Source: Rhodanobacter denitrificans (GTDB lineage: Bacteria; Pseudomonadota; Gammaproteobacteria; Xanthomonadales; Rhodanobacteraceae). Taken from it: a stretch of DNA of 64,000 nt. Each line of letters starts with the position of its first letter. Positions within the stretch are counted from its first letter, which is position 1. The notes below the pieces were generated by a model. The model saw only the letters and a program-made list of their open reading frames with translations. It was not told the origin of the DNA and did no database searches. The stretch lies in NCBI RefSeq assembly GCF_003335105.1, contig NZ_QFWQ01000003.1:62001-126000 (forward strand). Reading direction: 5' to 3'. Both the position numbers and the translations under genes were made by a program. This document shows, piece after piece, positions 37,993-46,518 of this stretch.

Positions 37993-40703
37993 GGCTGTGC
38001 GTTCTCCGGGGTGGTTGGCGCGCGGTGGCGCGCCGTGGCGTCGAACAGCGAATGTACATGCAGCGCATCGCGCAACGACGCGATGCCGGCTGTGCTGCCG
38101 ACCCGCAGTTCGACACGTTCGCCGGGCAGCAGGTCGAGCGCATTGTCGGAAACCTTCGCATCGAGCGGGCCGAAGTCGACCCAGACCTCGCGCGCCAGGC
38201 GCTCCGCGCGCAGGCTCAGCACGATGCCGTGACCGTCGTCGGCAAGCTCGGCATGCAAGCCAGGATCGGGCAGCTGCAGCGCGAGCGCGGGCTCGAAGAA
38301 AAGCAGATGGCGCGATACCGGGCCGCCCTGCGCGACCAGCTCGAACACGGCGAAGCTGCGGTGCGGATCGGCACCCTGCAGCAGCGCCGCATCGGTCAGC
38401 CCAACGGCGCGGGTGCTGGCCAGCGCGGGCACCTGCACCTCGTCTGTCCGCTCGTGCAGCAGCCGCCCCTCCATGTCCATCACGCGCGTGCGCAACCGCG
38501 CGTGCAGCGGCGAGGTGCGATCGGACACCAGGAATACTTCGGTACGTCCGCCACGACGGATCGGCACCACCCGCAGCGGCGCGTAGAAGCGGCGTGCGTG
38601 GAACTGCAGCGCCTTCCAGCGCCCGAAATAGTCGATGCTGGACCACGATGCGCCGGGCCACACATCGTTGAGCTGCCAGTACAGCGAGCCCATGCTTTGC
38701 GGCCGCGCGCTGCGCAGGTGGTCGGCGGCCAGCTCGATGCCCTCGGCCTGCATCACCTGGCTGAGATAGACGAAGGAAGCGAAATCCTTCGGCTCGCCGT
38801 AGTACTTGCGGATGTAGAACAACAGGCGCCGGTTGCCGTTGCCGCCGTCGAACTTCTGGTGCGCGCGCATCACCGGCGAATCCGGCGACAGGTCAGCCGG
38901 CGCGGCGAAGCTGCGGATCGTCGCCAGCGCCGGGAACGACTGCAGCCCGTATTCGGACTGGAAGCGCGGCGTGGTCTTCAGGTAGTCCTCGATCGGCGCG
39001 GAGCCCGCCCAGACGTCCCACACGTGCATGTCGCCGTCATCCGGCACATTGGCCGGTCCGTCGAAATCCGTACCGGGCGACGTGGCCCAGTAAGGCACGT
39101 CCGGTGCGTAGCGCCGCACCACGCCGCGCAGGGTTTCGCCGAACAGGGTGCGCATGCCGTGCTCGACGCGCGCGCGCTCGGTGGGCCCGATGGCCTGCGC
39201 AAACTTCTTCCGGTCGGGCCAGGACTCCCAGCCCGTCTCCACCTCGTTGTTGCCGCACCACAGCACGATGCTCGGATGGTCGCGCAGGCGCACGACCTGT
39301 TCGGTCGCCTCGATCCGCGCATTCTCGCGGAACGCCGCGTCGTACGGCGGCACGGCGCCGCCGAACATGAAATCCTGCCAGATCATCAGGCCGAGCCGGT
39401 CGGCCATCGCGTAGAACGCATCGCTCTGGTAGTAGCCGCCGCCCCACACCCGCAACATATTCATGTTGGCGTCGCGCGCGGACTCGAGGACCTGCTGCAT
39501 CCGCGCCCCGGTGACGCGTTCGGGAAAACTGTCGAGCGGAATCAGGTTGGCACCCTTGGCGAAGATCGGCACCCCGTTGACCACGAAGGTGAAGCTGCGG
39601 CCCCAGCGATCGTGCTGCCGCCGCAGCTCCACGCTGCGCAGCCCGGTATCACGCTCGATGCTGGCGACGACCTTGCCGGCAACAATGACATCGGCACGGA
39701 AACGGTACAGGTTCGGTGCGCCGTAGCCGGCCGGCCACCAGCGTTGCGGGTGCCCGATGCGTACGGGCAGTTCGAGGTGGTTGTCGCCCGCTGCCAGCGA
39801 GGCTTCCTGCATCACGCTGCCACGGCTGTTGTCTGGCCCGCTCCACGTCAGCCGCAGCCGGGCCTGGCCGGCGTGGTCGGCACGGATATCGAACTGCGCG
39901 AGCAACTGCGCAACGTCCGCATCGACGTGCCGCTGGGCGATGTGGAAATCCGCCAGCCGCAGGTCGTCCCAGGTTTCCAGGCGCACCGGCTGCCAGATGC
40001 CCTCGGTGACGTAACGCGGACCCCAGTCCCAGCCGTACTGGTAGCTGGCCTTGCGCACGTAGTTGGACGTCTGCCGGCCTTTCGGCTCGTCGCCGAACGC
40101 GGAATCGAATTCGCCCGGCAACGCGTACGGCTGCCTCAGCAGCCAGGGCTGCATCCGGGTGATCGGCGAATGCAGCGTGACCAGCAAGGTATTGCCGCCC
40201 GCGCGCAGCACGTTCTTCACCGGTACGCGCCAGCGCCGGAACATGTTGTCGGCGGCCAGCAGCCGGTGGCCGTTGAGCGAAACGTCCGCGAAGGTATCCA
40301 GGCCGTCGAACACCAGTTCGACATGATCGTGCCGCAGCGTCGCCGCATCGATCGCGAGCGGCAGCTCATACTGCCAGTCGGCCAGGCCGATCCACTGCAG
40401 CGCGGCCTCGTTGGCGCGCCAGAACGGGTCGCCGACCGCGCCGGCGGCCAGCAGGTCGGTCTGCACGCTGCCCGGCACATGGGCGGTACGCCATGCTGCC
40501 GCCTCCGGGTGCGCGCGCACGGCGGCAGAGTCCGGCACGAGGCGGAAATGCCAGCCTGTCGCGAGCGTCTGCGAGTCGGTTGCCGGGGCCGGGCCGGCAC
40601 GGCATGCGCCGGCGAACAGGACCAGCACGGCCATGAGCCCGTTCAGGGTGACCGCGGCAATCGGCAGAACATGCCTGCCCGGTCGCGTCCTGTGCTTCGT
40701 CAT
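37989..40703 (-). CDS. GH2 family beta-mannosidase, exported
   Basis: A 904-residue glycosidase. The N-terminus is hydrophobic (LNGLMAVLVLFAGAC) and may be a signal or weak lipobox. The GH2 layout follows: jelly-roll domain (about residues 40-210), Ig-like domain, then the TIM barrel. The acid/base Glu is in WCGNNEVETGW and the nucleophile Glu in FQSEYGLQSFP. WDWGPRY and the DIWASW-like features mark beta-mannosidase rather than beta-galactosidase. ATG 40703 follows AAAGG by 7 nt; the frame is open to 41090, but without a start context. It leads the mannosidase operon. Expected substrate: Man-beta-1,4-GlcNAc or mannobiose left after alpha-mannosidase trimming. Confidence 0.9.
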   Translation of the reverse strand: MTKHRTRPGRHVLPIAAVTLNGLMAVLVLFAGACRAGPAPATDSQTLATGWHFRLVPDSAAVRAHPEAAAWRTAHVPGSVQTDLLAAGAVGDPFWRANEAALQWIGLADWQYELPLAIDAATLRHDHVELVFDGLDTFADVSLNGHRLLAADNMFRRWRVPVKNVLRAGGNTLLVTLHSPITRMQPWLLRQPYALPGEFDSAFGDEPKGRQTSNYVRKASYQYGWDWGPRYVTEGIWQPVRLETWDDLRLADFHIAQRHVDADVAQLLAQFDIRADHAGQARLRLTWSGPDNSRGSVMQEASLAAGDNHLELPVRIGHPQRWWPAGYGAPNLYRFRADVIVAGKVVASIERDTGLRSVELRRQHDRWGRSFTFVVNGVPIFAKGANLIPLDSFPERVTGARMQQVLESARDANMNMLRVWGGGYYQSDAFYAMADRLGLMIWQDFMFGGAVPPYDAAFRENARIEATEQVVRLRDHPSIVLWCGNNEVETGWESWPDRKKFAQAIGPTERARVEHGMRTLFGETLRGVVRRYAPDVPYWATSPGTDFDGPANVPDDGDMHVWDVWAGSAPIEDYLKTTPRFQSEYGLQSFPALATIRSFAAPADLSPDSPVMRAHQKFDGGNGNRRLLFYIRKYYGEPKDFASFVYLSQVMQAEGIELAADHLRSARPQSMGSLYWQLNDVWPGASWSSIDYFGRWKALQFHARRFYAPLRVVPIRRGGRTEVFLVSDRTSPLHARLRTRVMDMEGRLLHERTDEVQVPALASTRAVGLTDAALLQGADPHRSFAVFELVAQGGPVSRHLLFFEPALALQLPDPGLHAELADDGHGIVLSLRAERLAREVWVDFGPLDAKVSDNALDLLPGERVELRVGSTAGIASLRDALHVHSLFDATARHRAPTTPENAQP

Positions 40704-41052
40704 GCGCAAACCTTTGGCCGTGGAATCGTGGCGTCGTTGCGGATTTGCGGTGGCAACGGCTTCGTGAAGGTATACGCGATCGGGGCAACGGTAAATGCGA
40801 CCACAGACACGTGTCGAGCCTCCGCCCGTGTGTTGGGGAAACTTGATATCGCACGTGCCAGTGCCAATCAATGCCATTGACCCGCAGCCGCGGCGACCCG
40901 GATGCAAGCGCCGATGGAAAACAGCATGCATGGCGGCCGGTTCGTGCCGGCGTGGCAAGCCGGCGCGAATTCGACCGCAAGACCCGGAGTGCCACGGCGG
41001 TGGCCGGTCCGTAGATTGCGCCTTGAGCGATAATCCGACGGAAGGAACAGCC
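40704..41052. promoter_or_regulatory. Divergent control region between mannosidase operon and ada
   Basis: 349 bp without a gene. On the plus strand a -10-like GATAAT (41029-41034) lies 18 bp before the ada ATG, with AAGGA (41042-41046) as ribosome site; no good -35 is seen, which fits a promoter needing methylated Ada as activator. Control elements for GH2 are not obvious. Confidence 0.5.
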
Positions 41053-42129
41053 ATGAAGACCTTCGACAAACAGGCGGCACGTGCCACCACTCTCGCCGAC
41101 CCACGCTGGGTAGCGGTACGGGCGCGAGACGCGCATGCCGACGGCAGCTTTTTTTATTCGGTGCGCAGCACCGGCGTGTACTGCCGCCCATCCTGCGCCG
41201 CGCGCCCGGCCCGGCCCGAGAACGTGGCGTTCCACGCCACCGCCGCCGCGGCGGAGCGTGCCGGTTTCCGGCCGTGCAAGCGTTGCCGGCCCGACCGGCC
41301 GTCGCTGGCTGAGCAGCACGCGGCACTGGTCACTACCGCCTGCCGCACGATCGAGCAGGCCGAGACAGAGCCCACGCTGGAGCAACTGGCGAAACCGAGC
41401 GGGCTCAGCCCGTTCCACTTCCACCGCGTGTTCAAGGCGGTCACCGGGGTGACTCCCAAGCAGTACGCCACGGCACATCGCAGCCGTCGCGTGCGCAACG
41501 AGCTGGAGCGCAGCCACAGCGTGACCGAGGCGATCTTCGACGCCGGCTACAACGCCAGCAGCCGCTTCTACGAAAGCGCTGGCGAGGTGCTGGGCATGAC
41601 GCCCTCCAGCTATCGCGCCGGCGGCGCCGACAGCGAAATCCGCTTCGCGATCGGCGAATGCTCGCTGGGCTCGATCCTGGTCGCGCAGAGCGAACGCGGC
41701 GTGTGTGCGATCCTGCTCGGCGACGACCCCGACGCGCTGGCCCGCGACCTGCAGGATCGTTTCCCGAAAGCTCGCCTGATCGGCGGCGATCGCAACTATG
41801 AAAAGTTGGTGGCGCAGGTGGTGGGCTTCGTCGAAGCCCCCGCCATCGGCCTGGACCTGCCGCTGGACGTGCGCGGTACCGCGTTCCAGCAGCGCGTGTG
41901 GCGGGCGCTGCGCGAGATCCCCGCCGGCAGCACCGCCAGCTACAGCGAGATCGCGCGGCGTATCGGCTCGCCCACGGCGACGCGGGCAGTGGCCCAGGCC
42001 TGTGCCAGCAACATGCTGGCGGTGGCGATTCCGTGCCATCGCGTGGTGCGCAACGACGGCGGCCTGTCCGGCTACCGCTGGGGCGTGCCGCGCAAGCGCG
42101 CGTTGCTGGATCGCGAGGCGCAGGCATGA
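41053..42129 (+). CDS. ada: Bifunctional Ada: methylphosphotriester/O6-methylguanine repair and regulator
   Basis: A 358-residue protein in three parts. The N-terminal zinc domain has C44, C48, C75 and C78 (GVYCRPSC, FRPCKRC), the first being the methyl acceptor from phosphotriesters. A central AraC-type HTH follows (LEQLAKPSGLSPFHFHRVFK, about residues 108-190). The C-terminal alkyltransferase has the acceptor C328 in AVAIPCHRVVRNDGG. All essential residues are intact. Methylation of the N-terminal Cys turns it into an activator of its own operon. It heads ada-oxygenase-alkB-alkA. Confidence 0.97.
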   Translation: MKTFDKQAARATTLADPRWVAVRARDAHADGSFFYSVRSTGVYCRPSCAARPARPENVAFHATAAAAERAGFRPCKRCRPDRPSLAEQHAALVTTACRTIEQAETEPTLEQLAKPSGLSPFHFHRVFKAVTGVTPKQYATAHRSRRVRNELERSHSVTEAIFDAGYNASSRFYESAGEVLGMTPSSYRAGGADSEIRFAIGECSLGSILVAQSERGVCAILLGDDPDALARDLQDRFPKARLIGGDRNYEKLVAQVVGFVEAPAIGLDLPLDVRGTAFQQRVWRALREIPAGSTASYSEIARRIGSPTATRAVAQACASNMLAVAIPCHRVVRNDGGLSGYRWGVPRKRALLDREAQA

Positions 42130-42857
42130 ACGCGCAGTTGCGCCCTGCCCCCGAAGCCGACGCGCGGCTGCAGGCCTTCGACTGGGCGCGCATCTCCGGC
42201 GAACTCGACACGCACGGCTGCGCGATGCTGGAAGCCCTGCTGTGCCCGCAGGAATGCGCGGCGCTGGCCGGGCTGTATGCCGGGGATGAGGGTTTCCGCA
42301 GCCGCGTGGTGATGGGCCGCCACGGCTTCGGCCGCGGCGAATACCGCTATTTCAGCTATCCGCTGCCGGAACTGGTGGAGGAATTGCGCAGCGCGGCCTA
42401 CCCGCGGCTGGCGCCGATCGCGAACCGCTGGAACGCATCGATGGGGCTGCCCGTACGCTACCCCGCCAGCCATGCCGAATTCATGGCACGCTGCCATGCC
42501 GCCGGCCAACGGCGCCCTACCCCGTTGCTGCTGCAGTACGGTGCGGGCGACTACAACTGCCTGCACCAGGATCTGTACGGCGAGCACGTATTCCCGCTGC
42601 AGCTGGCCATCCTGCTGTCCGAGCCGGGACGCGACTTCGGCGGCGGCGAGTTCGTGCTGACCGAGCAGCGACCGCGCATGCAGTCGCGTGTCGAGGTGGT
42701 GCCGCTGCGGCAAGGCGACGCGGTGGTGTTCGCGGTGCACCAGCGGCCGCTGCAGGGCACGCGCGGCAGTTACCGGGTGACCATGCGCCACGGCGTCAGC
42801 CGTGTGCGCAGCGGCCATCGGCACACGCTCGGCATCATCTTCCACGACGCCACATGA
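42126..42857 (+). CDS. 2OG-Fe(II) oxygenase of the ada operon
   Basis: A 243-residue oxygenase. The iron triad is visible as H147 and D149 (LHQDLYGE) with distal H222 (TMRHGVSRV); the Arg of VSRVRSGHRHTLGIIFH would bind 2-oxoglutarate. It is not AlkB; it belongs to the prolyl-hydroxylase-like 2OG group often found with ada and alkB. Its ATG overlaps the ada TGA, and its own TGA overlaps the alkB ATG, so it is made in step with both. A repair or damage-tolerance role is inferred from context; the substrate is unknown. Confidence 0.88.
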   Translation: MNAQLRPAPEADARLQAFDWARISGELDTHGCAMLEALLCPQECAALAGLYAGDEGFRSRVVMGRHGFGRGEYRYFSYPLPELVEELRSAAYPRLAPIANRWNASMGLPVRYPASHAEFMARCHAAGQRRPTPLLLQYGAGDYNCLHQDLYGEHVFPLQLAILLSEPGRDFGGGEFVLTEQRPRMQSRVEVVPLRQGDAVVFAVHQRPLQGTRGSYRVTMRHGVSRVRSGHRHTLGIIFHDAT

Positions 42858-43510
42858 TCACGGCCGACCTGTTCGCCGCCATCTCCGCCCCTGCCCGTCG
42901 GGATGAAGCGCTGTGCGAGGGCGCGGTGGTGTTGCGCGGGTTTGCGCTGGCCGGCGAGACGCCACTGCTGCAGGCCATCGCGGACATCGCGGCACAGGCA
43001 CCGTTCCGCCACCTGGTCACGCCCGGCGGCCTGCGCATGTCGGTGGCCATGACCAATGCCGGGTCGCTGGGCTGGATCAGCGACCGCCGCGGTTATCGCT
43101 ACGATCCGATCGATCCGGACAGCGGCCGGCCTTGGCCGCCGACGCCGCCGGCCTTCCTGCAACTGGCCGATGCCGCCGCCGCGCACGCCGGCTTTGCCGG
43201 TTTCGTGCCGGATGCCTGCCTGGTCAACCGCTACGAAGCCGGCACCCGGCTGAGCCTGCACCAGGACCGCGACGAGCGCGACATGGGCGAGCCGATCGTC
43301 TCGGTCTCGCTGGGCATCCCGGCGATGTTCCTGTTCGGTGGACTGCAACGCTCCGATCGTCCGCAGCGCGTGCCGCTGGCGCACGGCGACGTGGTGGTAT
43401 GGGGTGGCCCGGCGCGGCTGCGCTACCACGGCGTGCTGCCGCTGAAGCCGAACCACCACGCGGCGCTGGGCGATGTCCGCATCAACCTGACGTTCCGTCG
43501 TGCCGACTGA
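42854..43510 (+). CDS. alkB: DNA oxidative demethylase AlkB
   Basis: A 218-residue 2OG-Fe(II) dioxygenase that removes 1-methyladenine and 3-methylcytosine damage by oxidation. Iron ligands H136 and D138 (LHQDRDE) and H192 (RYHGV), and the 2OG-binding Arg pair in DVRINLTFRR at the C-terminus, are intact; NRYEAG and the aromatic WISDRRGYRY lid match E. coli AlkB. It overlaps the neighbours at both ends (4 bp and 11 bp). Confidence 0.97.
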   Translation: MITADLFAAISAPARRDEALCEGAVVLRGFALAGETPLLQAIADIAAQAPFRHLVTPGGLRMSVAMTNAGSLGWISDRRGYRYDPIDPDSGRPWPPTPPAFLQLADAAAAHAGFAGFVPDACLVNRYEAGTRLSLHQDRDERDMGEPIVSVSLGIPAMFLFGGLQRSDRPQRVPLAHGDVVVWGGPARLRYHGVLPLKPNHHAALGDVRINLTFRRAD

Positions 43511-44135
43511 CGCCGCGGCCTTCCTGGCTGCGATCGACGCCGACTGGGCGCGCCTCGTCGCGCAGGTCGGCCCCTGCGGGCACGAACCGAAACCGACGCG
43601 CGAGCCGTACGAGGCGCTGGTGCGCGCGGTGGCCTACCAGCAACTGCATGTGAAAGCCGGCGACGCGATCCTGGCCCGGCTGCTGGCGCTGTACCCGCAA
43701 CAGGCGTTTCCGCTGCCGGCGCAATTGCTCGATGCCGGGATCGACGCGATGCGCGGCTGCGGGTTTTCGGCGCGCAAGACCGAGACGATCCGCGGCATCG
43801 CCGCCGCCGCGCAGGATGGCGTGGTGCCGGACCTGGGCACGGCGCTGGCGCTGTCAGACGAGGAGCTCGTCGCCCGGCTCGGCGCACTGAAAGGCATCGG
43901 CCGCTGGACCGTGGAAATGTTCCTGATCTACAGCCTGGGCCGGCCCGACATCCTGCCGGTGGACGACTTCGGCGTACGCGAGGGCTATCGCCTGCTGAAA
44001 TCGCTGGACACGGCGCCCGCACCAAAGGCGCTGGCGGCAATCGGCGCAAGATGGAGTCCGCATCGCACCGCAGCCGCCTGGTACCTGTGGCGCGTGCCGC
44101 GGCCGCCGAAGACCGCCAGGCGGACGGCAGGCTGA
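43500..44135 (+). CDS. alkA: DNA-3-methyladenine glycosylase II (AlkA-like)
   Basis: A 211-residue HhH-GPD glycosylase. The helix-hairpin-helix is LGALKGIGRWTVEMFLIYSL (residues ~127-146) and the catalytic Asp is in LPVDDFGVREGYR (D156). It is shorter than E. coli AlkA (282 aa) because the N-terminal TBP-like domain is missing, as in many bacterial Mag proteins. GTG start inside the alkB 3' end, 11-bp overlap. It excises 3-methyladenine and related bases, closing the alkylation-repair operon. Confidence 0.93.
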   Translation: MPTDAAAFLAAIDADWARLVAQVGPCGHEPKPTREPYEALVRAVAYQQLHVKAGDAILARLLALYPQQAFPLPAQLLDAGIDAMRGCGFSARKTETIRGIAAAAQDGVVPDLGTALALSDEELVARLGALKGIGRWTVEMFLIYSLGRPDILPVDDFGVREGYRLLKSLDTAPAPKALAAIGARWSPHRTAAAWYLWRVPRPPKTARRTAG

Positions 44136-44258
44136 CGGCCAACCGGTACCGGCCACTCCACTCGATCTTTTCGGTCGAGCTCCACTCGACCTTGGTGCAA
44201 GTGCCCGCGCCGCTACGGCTTGCTACCCTCGACGGATCGTCCGGTTCGCGAGGCAGGC

Positions 44259-45182
44259 ATGGCACATACCCACGGCATCCACACCATCGACACCGGCTTC
44301 GTGCGGCCGCAGTTCGATGCGGCCTACCTGCTGGTGGAGAACGGCCGCGGCGCCTTCATCGACTGCGGCACGAACTTCGCCGTGCCGCGCATGCTGGCGG
44401 CACTCGACCAAGCCGGGATTTCCGCCGCGGCGGTGGACTGGCTGATCCTCACCCACGTGCACCTGGACCATGCCGGCGGCGCCGGCGAGCTGATCGCGCA
44501 GTTGCCGAACGCGCAACTGGTGGTGCATCCGCGAGGTGCCAGGCACATGGTCGACCCCTCGGTGCTGTGGGCAGGCGCCAGTGCGGTGTACGGCGAGTCG
44601 GTGATGGAGCAGACCTACGGCCGGCTGCGTCCGGTCCCGGTCGAACGGGTGACCGAGGCGCCGGACGGGCACGTGGTGGATCTGGCCGGCCGGCCGCTGC
44701 GCTGCATCGACACCCCCGGCCATGCCAAGCATCACCTCACCGTGTACGACGAGCGCGCCGCCGCGTGTTTCACCGGCGACGTGTTCGGCCTCTCCTATCG
44801 CGATTTCGATACCGCCAAGGGCCCGTTCATCCTGCCCACCACGTCGCCGGTGCAATTCGATCCGCCGGCGCTGCATGCGTCGATCGAGCGGTTGCTCGCG
44901 CTGCAGCCCGCCGCGATGTACCTCACCCACTATGGCCGGGTGGAGGACGTCGGACGGCTGGCGGCCGACCTGCACGTGCAGATCGACGCGATGGTCGCGC
45001 TGGCCCGCACCGCGCACGGCCGGCCCGACCGGCATGCCGCGCTGCTGGAATCGCTCACCGATCTCTACGCCGCCCGCGCCGAAGCCCATGGTTGGCAGCA
45101 GAGCCGCGACGCGCTGCGCCAGCTGCTGGGCATGGACATCGAGTTGAACGCGCAGGGGCTGGAGGTATGGCTGGACCGCTGA
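44259..45182 (+). CDS. MBL-fold metallo-hydrolase
   Basis: A 307-residue metallo-beta-lactamase-fold hydrolase. The zinc motif is HVHLDHAGG, with further ligands in DTPGHAKHH and TGDVFGL; the ending is helical. It resembles thiolesterase or glyoxalase II-like members and not a true beta-lactamase. ATG 44259 has GAGG 5 nt upstream. It starts about 120 bp after alkA and probably has its own promoter. Substrate unknown. It converges on the B3 lactamase gene. Confidence 0.85.
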   Translation: MAHTHGIHTIDTGFVRPQFDAAYLLVENGRGAFIDCGTNFAVPRMLAALDQAGISAAAVDWLILTHVHLDHAGGAGELIAQLPNAQLVVHPRGARHMVDPSVLWAGASAVYGESVMEQTYGRLRPVPVERVTEAPDGHVVDLAGRPLRCIDTPGHAKHHLTVYDERAAACFTGDVFGLSYRDFDTAKGPFILPTTSPVQFDPPALHASIERLLALQPAAMYLTHYGRVEDVGRLAADLHVQIDAMVALARTAHGRPDRHAALLESLTDLYAARAEAHGWQQSRDALRQLLGMDIELNAQGLEVWLDR

Positions 45183-45193
45183 TCGGCAGACGC

Positions 45194-46072
45194 TCACTTG
45201 CCCGTTGTGCGTGCTTCCTGTCGTTCCTTGGCCAGGCGTTCCTCGAAGCGCGGCTCCGCCGCCGCGGCGTAGGCGCGGCAGGCGCCAGGATCGACCAGGG
45301 CGGCGGACGAATGCCCGCGATCGCGTGCGGCAACCTTCTGCATGAAGCCGCTGGCCTCCGGATGCGGGGTGATCAGGATGTCGCAAGGCAGGCCGGCGAC
45401 AGTCGCGAAGGAGTGGCGGAAAGCGGCGACCCGGGCCGGCTCATCGCCGTAGCGAAAGCCGTCGCGGCCGAGCGCGGTGAGGCTGTCGACATAGGCCAGC
45501 GCCAGGCAGCGCCCCGCTTCGCACGAACGCCAGGTCCACGAGGTGCTGCCCGGCGTGTGGCCGGGTGTGTAGTGCGCCACCATCGCGATCGGCCCCACCC
45601 GCACGGCGGCACCATCGGCGACCACCTCGACCGGCGCGACCGCCGGATAGCGCGGCGCCATGCCGTACTGCGGGTCGTCCGGATCGTCACCGCCGAGGCC
45701 CAGTTCCCTCGCCCCGGTCGCGCTGGCCGCTACGGTGGCGCCGCTGTCGCGCGCCAGCCGGGCGATCGCCCCGGCGTGGTCGGAGTGGGCATGCGAGTTG
45801 AGGATCAGCCTGACGTCGCGCAGGCGGAAACCGAGTGTGCGGATGTTCGCCTCGATCTGCGCCGCATTATCTTCCAGCGTGCCGTCGATCAGCACATGAC
45901 CCTGCGGCGACGTGACCAGGATCGCGCTCAGCCCCCGCGTGCCCACGTACCAGCTGTTGCCGTAGATGCGAAATGGCTGTTGCGGCTGGCTCCAGCTCGC
46001 CTCCTGCGCATGCGCCAGGCTGGCCAGGAAAAGGCTGGCGCCGATCAACGTTGTGCGGATGAATGGGTTCAT
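45194..46072 (-). CDS. bla: Subclass B3 metallo-beta-lactamase, L1-like
   Basis: A 292-residue exported enzyme. Signal peptide residues 1-22 (ending AHAQ). All six B3 zinc ligands are present: H94, H96, D98, H99 (SHAHSDHAG), H172 (PGHTPGSTSW) and H237 (LITPHPEAS). The overall sequence, including the LAYVDSLTALG and SFATVAGLPCDILITPHP blocks, follows Stenotrophomonas L1. ATG 46072 has GGAG 6 nt upstream. B3 enzymes hydrolyse penicillins, cephalosporins and carbapenems; activity here is inferred. There is no AmpR-like regulator beside it and no mobile element, so it is probably a resident chromosomal gene. Confidence 0.9.
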   Translation of the reverse strand: MNPFIRTTLIGASLFLASLAHAQEASWSQPQQPFRIYGNSWYVGTRGLSAILVTSPQGHVLIDGTLEDNAAQIEANIRTLGFRLRDVRLILNSHAHSDHAGAIARLARDSGATVAASATGARELGLGGDDPDDPQYGMAPRYPAVAPVEVVADGAAVRVGPIAMVAHYTPGHTPGSTSWTWRSCEAGRCLALAYVDSLTALGRDGFRYGDEPARVAAFRHSFATVAGLPCDILITPHPEASGFMQKVAARDRGHSSAALVDPGACRAYAAAAEPRFEERLAKERQEARTTGK

Positions 46073-46170
46073 GCAGGGCTCCATGGCGGGGACGAAACCG
46101 TCATGGTGGCGGACGGTGGCGAACCTGCGCTGGCGTATTGCAGGCAAATCGCGGGCAACGCACCGCCGGT

Positions 46171-46518
46171 TCAGGCCAGCCGCGTGCCGTTCGGTACCGG
46201 GCGTTCGATCGCGGTGACCACCACGCCCTCGTCGGTGGGAAAGCCGGTGAGCAGGAACTGCGAGCGGAACGGTCCGATCTGCTTTTCGGGGAAGTTGATC
46301 ACGCCCACGACCTGCCGCCCCAGCAGATCCTCGGCCCGGTACAGCGCGGCGACCTGCGCGCTGGTCTTCTTCTCGCCGTAGGGGCCGAAATCCACCCATA
46401 CCTTCCACGCCGGCTTGCGCGCCTCGGGGAACGGTTCCACCTTCGTCACCGTGCCGGCGACGATCAGCACCTTCTCGAAATCGGCCCAGCTGATCCCGGG
46501 GTGGTCCGTTTCACTCAT
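46171..46518 (-). CDS. csaA: CsaA-like tRNA-binding domain protein
   Basis: A 115-residue protein made of a single tRNA-binding OB fold: [29 protein letters not shown] opens it, [21 protein letters not shown] and NGTRLA close it. It matches CsaA, proposed as an export chaperone or tRNA-binding protein. The start is within the stop of the FAD oxidoreductase gene (4-bp overlap) and GAGG lies 8 nt upstream. Confidence 0.9.
   Translation of the reverse strand: MSETDHPGISWADFEKVLIVAGTVTKVEPFPEARKPAWKVWVDFGPYGEKKTSAQVAALYRAEDLLGRQVVGVINFPEKQIGPFRSQFLLTGFPTDEGVVVTAIERPVPNGTRLA

Noticed and set aside
36553-38661. Extended 702-aa version of the GH125 protein
   Set aside because: The extra 223 residues lie in the GH2 gene in another frame; the Tat signal begins at 37992 and overlaps the GH2 stop as ATGA.
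44259-45182. A second beta-lactamase
   Set aside because: Although it has the HxHxDH fold motif, it has no signal peptide and its ligand loops resemble other MBL hydrolases, not the B1-B3 lactamases.
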